Origin: Chelatococcus sambhunathii
Lineage (GTDB): Bacteria; Pseudomonadota; Alphaproteobacteria; Rhizobiales; Beijerinckiaceae
DNA: 64,000 nucleotides
Direction of reading: 5' to 3'
Assembly: GCF_001418005.1 (NCBI RefSeq)
Contig: NZ_LIOL01000001.1
Location: forward strand, 186,001 to 250,000
The notes beneath the pieces were generated by a model, which worked only from the letters and a program-made list of their open reading frames with translations, was not told the origin of the DNA and did not search any database. Position numbers and translations under genes: made by a program. Of the stretch, positions 46,852-57,298 are shown in pieces; positions within the stretch are counted from its first letter, which is position 1; each line of letters starts with the position of its first letter.

Positions 46852-47958
46852 TCACCTCAGCTTCAAGGTCGAGAGGCCGACGAGCGCGAGCACCACCGAG
46901 ATGATCCAGAAGCGGATCACAACTTGCGGCTCCGTCCAGCCGAGCTGCTCGAAGTGATGGTGGATCGGCGCCATCTTGAAGACGCGCTTGCCCGTGAGCT
47001 TGAAGGACGCGACCTGGATGATCACCGACAGCGCCTCCACGACGAAGAGGCCGCCGACGATGGCAAGCACGATCTCGTGCTTGGTCGCGACCGCGATTGT
47101 GCCGAGAAGGCCGCCGAGGGCAAGCGAGCCCGTGTCGCCCATGAAGATCTGCGCCGGCGGGGCGTTGAACCACAGAAAGCCGATGCCCGCCCCCATTACC
47201 GCACCGCAGATGACGGCGAGTTCGCCCGTGCCCGGCACGAAATTGATCTGCAGGTAGTTCGAGAAGATGGCGTTGCCGACGAGATAGGCGATGAAGCCGA
47301 AGGTCGCGGCCGCGATCATGACCGGCACGATGGCGAGGCCATCGAGCCCGTCGGTGAGATTCACCGCGTTGCCGGCGGCAACGATGACGAAGACACCGAA
47401 GGCGATGAAGAACCAGCCGAGGTCGAGGAGCAGGTCCTTGAAGAAGGGGATGGCGACGGAGGTGGCGAGAGCGTCCCGCGTCGGCGGCAGATCCCCCCGC
47501 GCCACGAGGACGATGGCGATGCAGGCGATGCCGGCGATCAGCGCCTCGATGGCGAGACGCGAGCGGCCGGAAAACCCCTTGTGGGACTGCTTCGTGACCT
47601 TGAGATAGTCGTCGTAGAAGCCGATGGCGCCGAAGCCGAGCGTCACCAGCAGCACGATCCAGACGTAGGGATTGGCGAGATTGGCCCACAGCAGGGTGGA
47701 GACGACGAGCCCGGACAGGATCATCAGGCCGCCCATGGTGGGCGTGCCCTTCTTCGTCAGGAGGTGCGACTGCGGCCCGTCCTCGCGGATCGGCTGGCCC
47801 TTGCCCTGCTTGATGCGCAGGGCCGCGATGATGGCCGGGCCAAACATGAATACGAAGAACAGCGCCGTCGCCGTCGCGGCGCCCGTACGGAAGGTGATGT
47901 ACCGGAAGACGTTGAGCCCGGGGATGATGTCGCTGAATTCGGCGAGCCAGACGAACAT
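46852..47958 (-). CDS. mraY: Phospho-N-acetylmuramoyl-pentapeptide transferase
   Basis: MraY transfers phospho-MurNAc-pentapeptide to undecaprenyl phosphate, forming lipid I. The 368-residue protein has about ten membrane helices and the catalytic Asp motifs [10 protein letters not shown] and [13 protein letters not shown], with [13 protein letters not shown] and the cytoplasmic HHHFE motif ([13 protein letters not shown]). The ATG at 47958 has GGAGAAGACAAGAGC before it, 17 bases after murF. Confidence 0.97.
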   Translation of the reverse strand: MFVWLAEFSDIIPGLNVFRYITFRTGAATATALFFVFMFGPAIIAALRIKQGKGQPIREDGPQSHLLTKKGTPTMGGLMILSGLVVSTLLWANLANPYVWIVLLVTLGFGAIGFYDDYLKVTKQSHKGFSGRSRLAIEALIAGIACIAIVLVARGDLPPTRDALATSVAIPFFKDLLLDLGWFFIAFGVFVIVAAGNAVNLTDGLDGLAIVPVMIAAATFGFIAYLVGNAIFSNYLQINFVPGTGELAVICGAVMGAGIGFLWFNAPPAQIFMGDTGSLALGGLLGTIAVATKHEIVLAIVGGLFVVEALSVIIQVASFKLTGKRVFKMAPIHHHFEQLGWTEPQVVIRFWIISVVLALVGLSTLKLR

Positions 47959-47975
47959 GCTCTTGTCTTCTCCGC

Positions 47976-49409
47976 TTACATGTCCGCTTCGGCTCGCGCC
48001 GCTTCACGGGGGTAGCGATCCTTGAGGGTGGCGACGATGCGCGAGACGTAGGTGCTCTTGGAGCCCTTGACCATGACGACGTCGCCGCCGCGCAGCGCGC
48101 CGACGAGTTCCGGCTCAAGCTCCGCGGGTGTCTGCGCATAGCGCCCGCGCATCTCCTGCGGAAGGGCCTGCCACAGGTTTTTCATCAGCGGACCGCACGC
48201 GAAGACGAGACTGACGCCGCTTTGCGCCACGAACTCGCCGAGAGCGCGGTGCAGCGCCGGGCCGTCCGGCCCGAGCTCCAGCATGTCGGCGAGAACCGCG
48301 ATGCGCCGGCCGCGCAGCCCCGCGTCCGCCTCGGCGAGTGTCTCGACGGCCGCCCGCATGGAGGCGGGGTTGGCATTGAAACTCTCGTCGACGAGCGTGA
48401 TGGTGCCGCCCGGTCCCTTCATCAACGTACGCTCGCCGCGGCCAGCGATCGGCTGAAGCTCGCCGAGGCCGAGTCCGGCGAGGGCGATGTCGGCCCCAAG
48501 CGCCTTGACAGCCGCCATGACGGCAAGGCTGTTGAGCGCGACGTGCCGGCCCGGGCTGCCGAGCCGGTAGGTGATGGCCTCGCCGAAGACCCGGGCCTCG
48601 ACGATCGTCATGTCGGACTTGAGAAGGATGCGCTCGGCCCGGACATCCGCCCCCTCGTGCTCGCCGAAGGAGACGATGCGGCCGGCGGGAGACGCCGCCG
48701 CATGCAGCTTCAGCCGCTCGAAATGGGGATTGTCGCGGTTGATGATAGCCGTGCCGCCGGGCTCGATGCCGGAGAAGATCTCGCCCTTGGCATCGGCGAT
48801 GGCTTCGACTGAGGGAAAGAATTCGAGATGCACGGGCCCGACGGTGGTGATGATGGCAACGTGCGGGCGCACCAGCGCCACGAGCGCGGCGATCTCGCCG
48901 GGCGCGTTCATGCCGATCTCGAAGATGCCGTAGGCGCTGTCGCGCGGCATCCGCATCAGCGTCAGCGGCACGCCCCAGTGGTTGTTGTAGGAGGCGACGG
49001 CCGCATGCGTCCTGCCCTGCTTGCCGAGGGCGAGGCGCAACGCCTCCTTGGTGCCGGTCTTGCCGACGGATCCCGTGACAGCGACGACCTGCGCCTTCGT
49101 GCGCGCGCGCGCCGCTCGCGCAGCCGCGCCCATGGCGGCAAGCACGTCGGGCACCACCAGCAGCGGCCCGAGATGCGACAGGGCATCGAAATGCGCCTCG
49201 TCGACGAGCGCCGCTGCCGCGCCCTTGGCGAGCGCATCGGCGACAAATTCGTGCCCGTCGCGGCTGCCGGCGAGCGCGCAGAAAAGATCGCCCGGCGCGA
49301 GCGTGCGCGTGTCGATCGACACGCCGGAGATGGTATCGGCCAGGCCGCCGTGCGCCCGGGCTCCGAGCGCGCCGAGGATTTCGAGGCCTGTCCAGAGGGC
49401 GTTGTTCAT
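47976..49409 (-). CDS. murF: UDP-N-acetylmuramoyl-tripeptide--D-alanyl-D-alanine ligase
   Basis: MurF attaches the D-Ala-D-Ala made by Ddl, completing the pentapeptide. The 477-residue protein has [21 protein letters not shown] at the N-terminus, a P-loop [68 protein letters not shown], and [18 protein letters not shown]. The ATG at 49409 overlaps the murE stop (ATGA). Confidence 0.97.
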   Translation of the reverse strand: MNNALWTGLEILGALGARAHGGLADTISGVSIDTRTLAPGDLFCALAGSRDGHEFVADALAKGAAAALVDEAHFDALSHLGPLLVVPDVLAAMGAAARAARARTKAQVVAVTGSVGKTGTKEALRLALGKQGRTHAAVASYNNHWGVPLTLMRMPRDSAYGIFEIGMNAPGEIAALVALVRPHVAIITTVGPVHLEFFPSVEAIADAKGEIFSGIEPGGTAIINRDNPHFERLKLHAAASPAGRIVSFGEHEGADVRAERILLKSDMTIVEARVFGEAITYRLGSPGRHVALNSLAVMAAVKALGADIALAGLGLGELQPIAGRGERTLMKGPGGTITLVDESFNANPASMRAAVETLAEADAGLRGRRIAVLADMLELGPDGPALHRALGEFVAQSGVSLVFACGPLMKNLWQALPQEMRGRYAQTPAELEPELVGALRGGDVVMVKGSKSTYVSRIVATLKDRYPREAARAEADM

Positions 49410-50884
49410 CGTTCAAGGTCCGCAACGGCCGCGAGCACGGCCTCGTGATCGGAAAACGGTATGGTCGTTGACCCGACGATCTGGCCCGTTTCATGGCCTT
49501 TTCCGGCGACGACGAGAACATCCCCAGGTCCGAGCTCGGCAACCGCCGTGCGGATCGCCTCGGCGCGGTCGCCGATCTCGCGCGCATTGGGGGCCGCAGC
49601 GAGGATGGCGGCACGGATCGCCGCGGGGTTCTCGGAGCGTGGATTGTCGTCGGTGACGATGACGACGTCCGCCTTCTCGCTGGCGATGGCACCCATCATC
49701 GGCCGCTTGCCCGGGTCGCGGTCGCCGCCCGCACCGACGACGACGAAGAGCCGCCCGGTGGCATAGGGCCGCAGCGCATCGAGCACATGGGCGAGCGCAT
49801 CGGGCTTGTGCGCATAGTCGACGACGACTAGCGCGCCGTTGACCTCTGCCACCCGCTCAAGGCGCCCCTTGACGCCGGCAATGCCGGCAAGCCCGTGGAT
49901 GATGTCCTCCATCGCGCAGCCGGCCGCGAGGGCGAGCCCGGCCGCGACGACGGCATTTGCCGCCTGGAAGTCGCCGGCGAGCGGCAGCAGCACCTCGTGG
50001 AAATGGCCTTCATGCGCCAGCTTGAGCCGCTGCGAGAAGCCCTCGCGCGCAACATCGGCGATAGCGATGTCGCGGCCGGCCCGGCCGACGCTGATGAGGT
50101 CGAGCCCCCGCGCCTCGGCAATCGTCTCGATCCGCGCGGCCTCCGGCGCGTCGGCATTGACCACGGCGATCGCCCCTTCGGGCAGGAGGCGCTCGAACAG
50201 CCGGAGCTTGGCCGTGAGATAGGCCTCGACGGTCGGGTGATAGTCGAGGTGGTCACGGCCGAGATTGGTGAAGGCGGCGGCCGCGAGGCGCACACCATCG
50301 AGCCGCCGCTGGTCGAGCCCGTGCGAGGACGCCTCCATGGCAAGGTGCGTCACCCCCTCGCCGGCGAGACGATCGAGCGTCCGGTGCAGGGCGATCGGAT
50401 CCGGCGTGGTCAGGGAGCCGTAGTGGGCACCCGACGGCGCGACCACGCCGATGGTGCCGAGGCTCGCGGCCTCGTGGCCGCAGGCCGCGAAGAGCTGGCG
50501 CGTGAATTCGGCGACGGAGCTTTTGCCGCTCGTGCCCGTGACGGCGACGATCGTGGCTGGTTGGCGGGGAAAGACCCGTGCTGCGGCCAGCGCCAGCGCC
50601 CGGCGGGCGTCGATGACCGAGCCGAAAATCACCTCCCGCGGAAAGTCCTCTGGCCGACCTCCCTCCGCCACCACGGCGGCGGCGCCGCGCGCCAGCGCAT
50701 CCGTTATATAGCGCCGGCCGTCCTCGCGCGCGCCCGCGAGCGCGACGAAGACGTCGCCCGGCTGCACCTTGCGGGAATCGAAGGCAAGGCCTCGCACGCG
50801 CACGGTTGCATGGAGCGTGCCGGCGAAGGCATCGGGCAGAATTTCGCCGAGTGCAAAGCCGTCCGTGCGGGCAGCGTCCGTCAT
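49406..50884 (-). CDS. murE: UDP-N-acetylmuramoyl-tripeptide synthetase (diaminopimelate-adding)
   Basis: MurE adds the third stem-peptide residue. The 492-residue protein has the P-loop IVAVTGTSGKSSVAEFTRQLF, MEASSHGLDQRRLDGV, FTNLGRDHLDYHPTVEAYL, and VVDYAHKPDALAHVLDALRP. The motif DDNPRSENPAAIR matches the meso-diaminopimelate-specific DNPR signature, so the residue added is meso-DAP. The ATG at 50884 overlaps the ftsI stop by four bases. Confidence 0.97.
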   Translation of the reverse strand: MTDAARTDGFALGEILPDAFAGTLHATVRVRGLAFDSRKVQPGDVFVALAGAREDGRRYITDALARGAAAVVAEGGRPEDFPREVIFGSVIDARRALALAAARVFPRQPATIVAVTGTSGKSSVAEFTRQLFAACGHEAASLGTIGVVAPSGAHYGSLTTPDPIALHRTLDRLAGEGVTHLAMEASSHGLDQRRLDGVRLAAAAFTNLGRDHLDYHPTVEAYLTAKLRLFERLLPEGAIAVVNADAPEAARIETIAEARGLDLISVGRAGRDIAIADVAREGFSQRLKLAHEGHFHEVLLPLAGDFQAANAVVAAGLALAAGCAMEDIIHGLAGIAGVKGRLERVAEVNGALVVVDYAHKPDALAHVLDALRPYATGRLFVVVGAGGDRDPGKRPMMGAIASEKADVVIVTDDNPRSENPAAIRAAILAAAPNAREIGDRAEAIRTAVAELGPGDVLVVAGKGHETGQIVGSTTIPFSDHEAVLAAVADLER

Positions 50885-52665
50885 TGGATACCCCAGGCAC
50901 CAGCCTGCGCCATGGCCGGGAATGGCCGGTACGGCTTCTCGAACCGCGGCGGCAGGCCGAGCAGCGGCGCGACGCGCTCGATCACCTTGCCGGTCGTCAC
51001 GCCTGCATTCCAGGCGGCGGTGGAATAGCCGTAGGTCTCCGGCAGGCCCTGCGGCTCGTCGTACAGCACCACGAAAAGATACTTCGGGTCGTCCGCCGGC
51101 GCGATGGCCATGAAGGTGGTGAAGTTCTTGTTGCGGTCGTAGCGGCCGTTGATGACCTTTTCGGCGGTGCCGGTCTTGCCGCCTACGTAGTAGCCGCGCA
51201 CCGCCGCCTTGCGGGCGGAGCCGCGCTCGGCGTTGAGCCGCATGATATAGCGCATGGCCTCGCTGGTCTTGGGGCTCACCACCTGACGGGCGCCCGCGAG
51301 CGCCTCCTCTTCGTTACGCTTGAGGAAGGTCGGCGTGATGAAATAGCCGCCGTTGACCAGCGCCGCCGTGCCCGCCGCTGCCTGGATCGGCGCCACAGCA
51401 AGGCCGTGGCCGTAGGAAATGGTGATGGTGTTGAGCTCACCCCAGCGCGGGGGAAGGATCGGCTCCGCGCTCTCCGGCAGTTCCGTACGCAGGCGTTCGA
51501 GTTGGCCGAACTTCCTGAGCGTCGCCTTGTGGCCCTCGACGCCGACAGTCAGGGCCATCTTGGCCGTGCCGATGTTGGACGAGTGGATGAAGATCTCCGG
51601 CACGCTGAGGATTCGGTTCTGGCCGTGATAGTCGCGGATTGTGAAGCGGCCGTAGCGCATGACGCCGCGGGCGTCGAAGGTGGAGTTGATGTTGACCTTG
51701 CCGGAATCGAGCGCCATCGCCGTGGTGATGGCCTTAAAGGTCGAGCCCATCTCGTAGACGCCGACATTGATGCGGTTGATCCGGTCGGGATCGAGCGCCT
51801 CGACGGGATTGTTCGGGTCGAAATCCGGCAGGGAGGCGAGTGCGACGACCTCGCCCGTCTTGACATCGAGGATGAGCCCGGCAGTGGCCTTGGCCTTGAA
51901 CTTCTCCATGCCCTTGACGAGTTCGTCTCGCAGCGCGTGCGTCGCCCGCAGGTCGATCGAGAGCTTGATGGGCTCGAGGTCGGTCGCCTGGGTCGCAAAG
52001 CCCGCTCCGGCCAGCGCCCGCAGGCCGAGGCCATCGATGTATTTCTCGATGCCGGCGATGCCCTCGTTGTCGACATTGGCGAAGCCGAGTACGTGCGCGG
52101 CGATCGGCCCGTTCGGATAGACGCGCTTGTTCTCGGTGAGGAAGCCGACACCGGGAATGCCGAGGCGGTGCACTTCGGCCTGCTGGCGCGGCGTGATCTC
52201 GCGCTTGACCCAGACGAAGCCGCGCCGTGTGCCGAGCTTCTCGCGCAGTTCCCGGGCGTTGAGGTCCGGCAGCACCGCCGTCAGCAGCTCTGTCGCCTCG
52301 TCCTTGTCAATGATGTTGCGCGGCTCGGCATAGACCGACACGGTTTTCACGTCGGTGGCGAGCAGGATGCCGTTGCGGTCGACGATGTCAGGCCGAACGA
52401 TGGAAATTTCGGCCGAGGCGCGACGCAGGTCGCCCGGTGCATCCGGCGCCACCGCCAGCATGACGAGCCGGCCGGCGATCACGGCAAACAAGCCGGCGAA
52501 GGCGAGCGTCACGACGCCGACCCTCGCCTGCGACTTCTCCGCCCTGAGGCTGAAGACACCCGCGATAAAGCGGCGCAGGCGCGCCGCCCGTGTCTCGGTG
52601 GAGGAGCTCACGAGAGGCTTCTGATGCGGAGCGGTCGGATCCGTGTCGTGCATGGCATCCATCAC
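50881..52665 (-). CDS. ftsI: Septal transpeptidase FtsI (PBP3)
   Basis: FtsI cross-links septal peptidoglycan. The 594-residue class B penicillin-binding protein has a cytoplasmic N-terminus, a membrane helix (about residues 50-70), the dimerisation domain with RPDIVDRNGILLATDV, and a transpeptidase domain with the SxxK motif STFK (Ser308, Lys311), the SSN motif in FIHSSNIGTAKM, and the KTG motif in GGKTGTAEK. The start is the GTG at 52665, overlapping the ftsL stop as GTGA, or the next codon, an ATG at 52662. Confidence 0.96.
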   Translation of the reverse strand: MMDAMHDTDPTAPHQKPLVSSSTETRAARLRRFIAGVFSLRAEKSQARVGVVTLAFAGLFAVIAGRLVMLAVAPDAPGDLRRASAEISIVRPDIVDRNGILLATDVKTVSVYAEPRNIIDKDEATELLTAVLPDLNARELREKLGTRRGFVWVKREITPRQQAEVHRLGIPGVGFLTENKRVYPNGPIAAHVLGFANVDNEGIAGIEKYIDGLGLRALAGAGFATQATDLEPIKLSIDLRATHALRDELVKGMEKFKAKATAGLILDVKTGEVVALASLPDFDPNNPVEALDPDRINRINVGVYEMGSTFKAITTAMALDSGKVNINSTFDARGVMRYGRFTIRDYHGQNRILSVPEIFIHSSNIGTAKMALTVGVEGHKATLRKFGQLERLRTELPESAEPILPPRWGELNTITISYGHGLAVAPIQAAAGTAALVNGGYFITPTFLKRNEEEALAGARQVVSPKTSEAMRYIMRLNAERGSARKAAVRGYYVGGKTGTAEKVINGRYDRNKNFTTFMAIAPADDPKYLFVVLYDEPQGLPETYGYSTAAWNAGVTTGKVIERVAPLLGLPPRFEKPYRPFPAMAQAGAWGIQ

Positions 52666-53054
52666 CGGCTGGAGGTCGAAGGCGTGCGCGCGTCGGCATC
52701 GCCGGCGCCGGGGGTCGCGGTCGGCGCCGAGAGGCCGAGATCTTCGAGCTTGCGCCCGATGGCATCGACCTGCGCCTTGCGCTCCGGCACATCCTGCAGG
52801 CGCACGATTTGCTGCACCTGGAGCGGCTGCAGATCGAGATGACTGGCGGCGAGCGCCTGCACGCGGTCCGGCCGGCTAAGCAATTGCCATTCCGCGCGCA
52901 TCACGGCAATCGCATCCTTTTCGCGCTGCACCTGAGCCTTGAGCTTGGCCACCTGCTCCGACAGGTAGATGGTGTCGTACTTGATCGAATAGGCGTAGCC
53001 CGCCGAGGCGACGAGCGCACCGATGGCGGCGATGTGCAGAAACCGGACAATCAT
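52662..53054 (-). CDS. ftsL: Cell division protein FtsL
   Basis: FtsL is a small bitopic divisome protein. The 130-residue product has a membrane helix at about residues 3-22 ([21 protein letters not shown]) and a coiled-coil region ([48 protein letters not shown]), the usual FtsL layout. Family assignment rests on topology and on the invariant position between rsmH and ftsI. The ATG at 53054 overlaps the rsmH stop. Confidence 0.9.
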   Translation of the reverse strand: MIVRFLHIAAIGALVASAGYAYSIKYDTIYLSEQVAKLKAQVQREKDAIAVMRAEWQLLSRPDRVQALAASHLDLQPLQVQQIVRLQDVPERKAQVDAIGRKLEDLGLSAPTATPGAGDADARTPSTSSR

Positions 53055-54091
53055 CGCCCGCCCCTCCGTTTCGGTGCCGGCAGGCGCGCGAGCAGCGCAA
53101 GCGCCTCGTCCTCGCCCTGCGCCGGTGCTCCCGTCCGTTCCCCCGCGCGCAGCTTGGCCGAGCGGGCGCGCGGGTTCGCGGCCACCTCGGACGCCCCGGG
53201 CGCGACGGCACCGCGCGCCACGAGCGTGAAGGACGGCTCCGGCCCGACGAGCCCCGGCATGTGCCGCGAGCCGCCGCCGGCGCGGCCGCTGCGCCGCGCC
53301 AGGAACTGCTTGACGATGCGGTCTTCCAGCGAATGAAAGGTGACGACGACGAGCCGGCCGCCCGGTTTCAGGATGCGCTCGGCCGCGACGAGCGCGCGCA
53401 CAAGTTCACCGAGTTCGTCGTTGACGGCGATCCTGAGCGCCTGGAAGGTCCGCGTCGCCGGGTGCGGGCCATGGGGATCGGCTCTGACGACGCCGGCGAC
53501 GAGTTCGGCGAGCCGGCGCGTCGTCTCGATGGGCGCGCCTGTGCGCGCCGCGACGATGGCCCGCGCCACGGCGCGGGAGCGCCGCTCCTCGCCGTAATGA
53601 TAGATGATGTCGGCGAGCACCTGCTCGTCGGCCGTGTTGACGATGTCCGCCGCGCTCTCCCCGCTCTGCTCCATGCGCATGTCGAGAGGGCCGTCGAACC
53701 GGAAGGAGAAGCCCCGCCCGGCCTCGTCGAGCTGCATGGAGGAGACGCCGATGTCGAGGACAACGCCGTCGGCCGGCGCAAAGCCGGCGTTCTCGGCCAG
53801 CTTGTCGAGCTCGCCGAAACGGCCATGGGCGAGCACGAGCCGCCCGCCGCTGGCCGCCACGAGATCGGCCCCGCCGGCAATGGCGTCGGGATCACGGTCG
53901 ATGCCGAGAACGCGAACGTCGGGTGCCGCCGCCAGAAGGGCGCGTGTATAGCCCCCCGCCCCGAAGGTGCCGTCGACATAGGCGCCGCCGCCGCGCGGCG
54001 AAAGATGCGCCAGCACCTCCCCCAGGAGCACGGGAACATGACGGGCCGGTCCGCCAGCGGCGTCGGCCGAGCCGTCGCCGCGGCCCGTCAT
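53051..54091 (-). CDS. rsmH: 16S rRNA (cytosine1402-N4)-methyltransferase
   Basis: RsmH methylates C1402 of 16S rRNA in the decoding centre. The 346-residue protein has [36 protein letters not shown] (SAM motif I), [41 protein letters not shown], and [13 protein letters not shown]. The ATG at 54091 shares its A with the mraZ stop (TGATG), giving tight coupling. The C-terminal 60 residues are a variable basic tail. Confidence 0.96.
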   Translation of the reverse strand: MTGRGDGSADAAGGPARHVPVLLGEVLAHLSPRGGGAYVDGTFGAGGYTRALLAAAPDVRVLGIDRDPDAIAGGADLVAASGGRLVLAHGRFGELDKLAENAGFAPADGVVLDIGVSSMQLDEAGRGFSFRFDGPLDMRMEQSGESAADIVNTADEQVLADIIYHYGEERRSRAVARAIVAARTGAPIETTRRLAELVAGVVRADPHGPHPATRTFQALRIAVNDELGELVRALVAAERILKPGGRLVVVTFHSLEDRIVKQFLARRSGRAGGGSRHMPGLVGPEPSFTLVARGAVAPGASEVAANPRARSAKLRAGERTGAPAQGEDEALALLARLPAPKRRGGR

Positions 54092-54597
54092 CACTCCCGT
54101 GCTCCGGGAGGCATGCCGCCCGGCCTCGATGCGAGAGGCGTGGCCAACCCCCTCGCCGCGCCGAGCGACTTCTTGAGATCCCGGACCTTGGCGCGCGCCT
54201 CTTCGAGATGCGCACGGAAGCGCTCCGGCTCCCAAAGCTGAAACTTGTGCCCATGGCCCACGAAGGTGACCATATCGGCCAGACCCGCATGCTCCCGGAG
54301 CGTGTCGGTGAGGATCACGCGCCCCTCCGGATCGACCTTGAGCACCTCGCTGGTGCCCAAGAGTGCGGTCGAGAGATGGTCGCGCTCCTCCGAATAGGGC
54401 GAAAGCGTCGACAGAAGCCCGTCGATCTCCGCCAGCAATGCGTTGCCACCCGCATCGAGCGCCGGCGCATCGAGCGCCGGATGAACGTAGAGACCCTCGA
54501 AACCGTCCCGTGCCAGCACGGCCCGGAACGACGCGGGGATCGACACACGCCCCTTCGCGTCCACCCGGTTCGTGAAATTGGACACGAAGCGGTCCAT
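54091..54597 (-). CDS. mraZ: Transcriptional regulator MraZ
   Basis: MraZ is an AbrB-like DNA-binding ring protein that represses the division cluster in the bacteria studied. The 168-residue protein has two copies of the MraZ half: [28 protein letters not shown] and [27 protein letters not shown], each with the D-x-K/E-GR-V core. The C-terminal tail ([15 protein letters not shown] and on) is longer than in E. coli. The ATG at 54597 follows AGGGGG. Upstream, repeats matching the MraZ operator overlie the promoter, which points to autoregulation. Confidence 0.96.
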   Translation of the reverse strand: MDRFVSNFTNRVDAKGRVSIPASFRAVLARDGFEGLYVHPALDAPALDAGGNALLAEIDGLLSTLSPYSEERDHLSTALLGTSEVLKVDPEGRVILTDTLREHAGLADMVTFVGHGHKFQLWEPERFRAHLEEARAKVRDLKKSLGAARGLATPLASRPGGMPPGARE

Positions 54598-54748
54598 GGC
54601 CCCCTGCCCTTGCGGCACCGTTCGCTTCCACCGGAGCTGCAGCCGCCCCGCCGCACTCCAACCCGCCGCCACCGCTGAATCCGATCGGCCGCGAGCCCCG
54701 CACCGCCCTGGCGCCGGCCCCGCGAAGCTCGAAACAGACGTCCAGCGA

Positions 54749-54788
54749 CGGGATGATTTGGGATAGCATGGGAAATTATGGTCGTCAA
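54749..54788 (-). promoter_or_regulatory. mraZ promoter with overlapping MraZ operator repeats
   Basis: On the minus strand TTGACG (54783-54788), a 17-base spacer and TATCCC (54760-54765) form a sigma70-type promoter. On the plus strand the same region reads CGGGA, TGGGA, TGGGA starting at 54749, 54759 and 54769, exactly 10 bases apart, with a degenerate TGGTC at 54779. MraZ is known to bind TGGG-type repeats separated by 5-6 bases upstream of mraZ. The repeats span the -10 and the spacer, so binding should block the promoter. Transcription would start near 54752, about 155 bases before the mraZ ATG. Confidence 0.75.
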
Positions 54789-55103
54789 CGGAATCGGACG
54801 CCTCGACGGTAAGCGTCGAAGCAGCCACGATGACAGCGCGACATGGTTAACGAAGGGTTTCGGGCGCCCGCATGCCACCGCCTCAGCCCGCGAATTTTCG
54901 CAAACGGGGCAACGGCTTCCGCAAGATGAGGCACGCGACGGCAAAGCCGGCAGCCACGCCAGCGACAAGTGCAGATACGGCAAAGGGTCAGCAGCCGTTG
55001 CCCGGCGCCCATGCGCGCGGCGCGCCGTCGGACAGCCACGCGGCAACAGCCGGGATGTACTGCCCGGCGCCATCCGATGCCGTTGATCGATTGAGAGGAA
55101 AGA
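54789..55103. other. Intergenic stretch between mraZ promoter and rnpB
   Basis: No convincing gene. Short open frames on both strands have no ribosome binding site and no protein-like composition. One GAATC (GANTC, the CcrM methylation motif) occurs near 54791, close to the mraZ -35 box. Confidence 0.5.
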
Positions 55104-55106
55104 AGT

Positions 55107-55503
<397 letters not shown>

Positions 55504-55510
55504 GCACCCG

Positions 55511-55539
55511 GCATATGGGATGGCGCCCGCCGGGGTCAA
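55511..55539 (-). promoter_or_regulatory. Promoter of rnpB
   Basis: On the minus strand TTGACC (55534-55539), a 16-base spacer and CATATG (55512-55517) precede the predicted 5' end of the RNA by about eight bases. This spacing supports both the promoter and the RNA boundary. Confidence 0.6.
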
Positions 55540-55597
55540 GCGTCACGCGCAAGACACCCGGCGGAATACATCGCGAGAGCGCAGGACAGGCGAGCGA

Positions 55598-56290
55598 TCA
55601 GGATTCCTGCGAGCCGAGGCTCGCGACGATCGTGCGCACCTTGGAGCAATAGGCGCGGTTCGCGCCATTCATGCGCTTGGCGTAATGGCCGCTCTGATAA
55701 CGCATCACCGTGGCGCAGGTGTCGCCGCCCGACATCTGGTAGGCTTGGGCGAGATACTTCACCGCATAGCGCAGGTTGGTGTCCGGATCATAGAGCCCGG
55801 CCGCCGACCCGCCGTAGCCGAGGCCGCGGGCAGTCTGGTGCTTGATCTGCATCAGGCCGTAGGCGCCGCCGTTGTAGGCACGCGGATTGTAGCGGCTCTC
55901 GACCCGCACGACCGCATCGACGAGAGCGAAAGGCAGACCATGCGCCTTGGCGTGCTTGGCGATGAGGTCACGGTACCGCTCGCGGCTCGCATGGACATAG
56001 CCCAGCGCGCGCCCGTTCTTGACTACCTTGCCGCGCTCGGCCTCAACCGGCGCCTTGTCCCGCGCAGCTTCGGCCCGGGCGACCGCGGCCTCGTGCGAGC
56101 GCGCACGCGCCTTGACAGTCTTCCGGGCAGCTTCGCGCGAAGGCTCCGACGCAGTCTGCTCGATCTTCGTGATGTCCGTGCGCGGCTGGAACAGAACCTC
56201 GTACTGGTCGGACTGATCGGCCAGAGCCGGCGCGGCGGCAACGATGAGGATGGAAGAAACGCCGAAAACGGCGGAACGCAAACTCTTCAA
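55598..56290 (-). CDS. Lytic murein transglycosylase (SLT domain), secreted
   Basis: A 230-residue protein with a signal peptide (MKSLRSAVFGVSSILIVAAAPALA), a charged middle region and a C-terminal SLT domain. The catalytic Glu is in VVRVESRYNPRAYNGGAYGLMQIKHQTARGLGY, followed by GLYDPDTNLRYAVKYLAQAYQMSGGDTCATVMRYQSGH. It should cleave peptidoglycan glycan strands in the periplasm. The TTG at 56290 is chosen because AAGGAG lies eight bases upstream and it begins right at the signal peptide; an ATG at 56329 is an alternative. A paralogue follows upstream at 56415-56972. Confidence 0.85.
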   Translation of the reverse strand: MKSLRSAVFGVSSILIVAAAPALADQSDQYEVLFQPRTDITKIEQTASEPSREAARKTVKARARSHEAAVARAEAARDKAPVEAERGKVVKNGRALGYVHASRERYRDLIAKHAKAHGLPFALVDAVVRVESRYNPRAYNGGAYGLMQIKHQTARGLGYGGSAAGLYDPDTNLRYAVKYLAQAYQMSGGDTCATVMRYQSGHYAKRMNGANRAYCSKVRTIVASLGSQES

Positions 56291-56414
56291 AACGCGTACT
56301 CCTTGACCCTTACACACACAAAAGGACATCCCGTCCGGGGCAGGCACCCCGGCCACGCTTCACTCGGCACTGTTTCGGGATACGTCCGTTACCGGCTCGT
56401 CCTGCTGTTTCTCC

Positions 56415-56972
56415 TCAAGATCGAGCCGCCAACAGGGGTCGCACCCTGGCGCAATAGCGCCGCGCGGCAGTCGTCATCGACCGGGCGCGATGGCCGGCCT
56501 GATAACGCAGGATCGTGCCGCAGGTGTCCCCGCCCGCGAGGCGATAGGCCTCGGCGAGATAGCGAATTCCGAAGGTCAGATTGGTCTCGGGGTCGAACAG
56601 TCCCTCGCGGGCACCGCCGTAGCCATAGGCCCGCGCCGTAGCGAAACTGATCTGCGTGAGCCCCAGGTTGCTGCCGTTGCGCGCCTCGGGATTGTAGTTG
56701 CTCTCAAGCCGGACGACGGCATCGGCAAGATCGGCCGGGACACCTCGCTCGACCGCGTGGCGGGCGATCAGCGCGCGAATGCGGTCGCGGCCAGCCGGCG
56801 CTGGCAGGGCCCGCGCGACCTTGCGCCCGCCGACGCCCGTCGGACGCGGAACCGGCATGACAGACCCGGCAACGGCCTCACCCGCCGTCCCCGCTGCGTC
56901 ACCTCCCGTTTGGGCACAGGCCGAGGCCGACATCGCCAGCGCGACGCAACAGACCGCCAGTCGTCCCACCAT
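56415..56972 (-). CDS. Lytic murein transglycosylase (SLT domain), paralogue
   Basis: A 185-residue protein with a short signal peptide (VGRLAVCCVALAMSASACA) and an SLT domain: catalytic Glu in VVRLESNYNPEARNGSNLGLTQISFATARAYGY, then GLFDPETNLTFGIRYLAEAYRLAGGDTCGTILRYQAGHRARSM. It is clearly related to the neighbour at 55598-56290, sharing the GGDTC and RYQ(S/A)GH blocks, so the pair probably arose by duplication. A Cys at the end of the signal peptide could be lipidated, but Ala at -3 is atypical. The ATG at 56972 (GGGGG upstream) is preferred; in-frame ATGs at 56984 and 57002 exist. Confidence 0.82.
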   Translation of the reverse strand: MVGRLAVCCVALAMSASACAQTGGDAAGTAGEAVAGSVMPVPRPTGVGGRKVARALPAPAGRDRIRALIARHAVERGVPADLADAVVRLESNYNPEARNGSNLGLTQISFATARAYGYGGAREGLFDPETNLTFGIRYLAEAYRLAGGDTCGTILRYQAGHRARSMTTAARRYCARVRPLLAARS

Positions 56973-57298
56973 GATGGCCCCCATCCCTGAGGCAACAGCC
57001 ATTGAATAGATGGACGACTTCACCCAAGAATGAGGCACATATCGGGCAAGGTCAGGGAATTTGAATGTTAAAGTAAACCATATACACCATTCACGAGTCA
57101 TGAATTGCTGAATACATGGATATGATATACTATTATTTGCTATAATAAGAAATTATCAACAGGAAATCATGCGCACACACGGCGAACAAAGAAACCGCCG
57201 CGTGGCGAGCAGAAATTGTCGTGGCAGCCTACCGCGCGTAAAATGGCATTCTTGGCTGCGCCGCCAGACGGCGAGCCCAGTGGAACAGGAGCAACATC
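56973..57298. other. AT-rich intergenic region
   Basis: The stretch between divergent genes contains an AT-rich core at about 57055-57170, far below the local GC level, with TATAAT at 57141-57146 and several TATA/TACTAT hexamers. It likely holds promoters for the transglycosylase and the glycine-zipper gene. No gene is seen in it. Confidence 0.5.
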
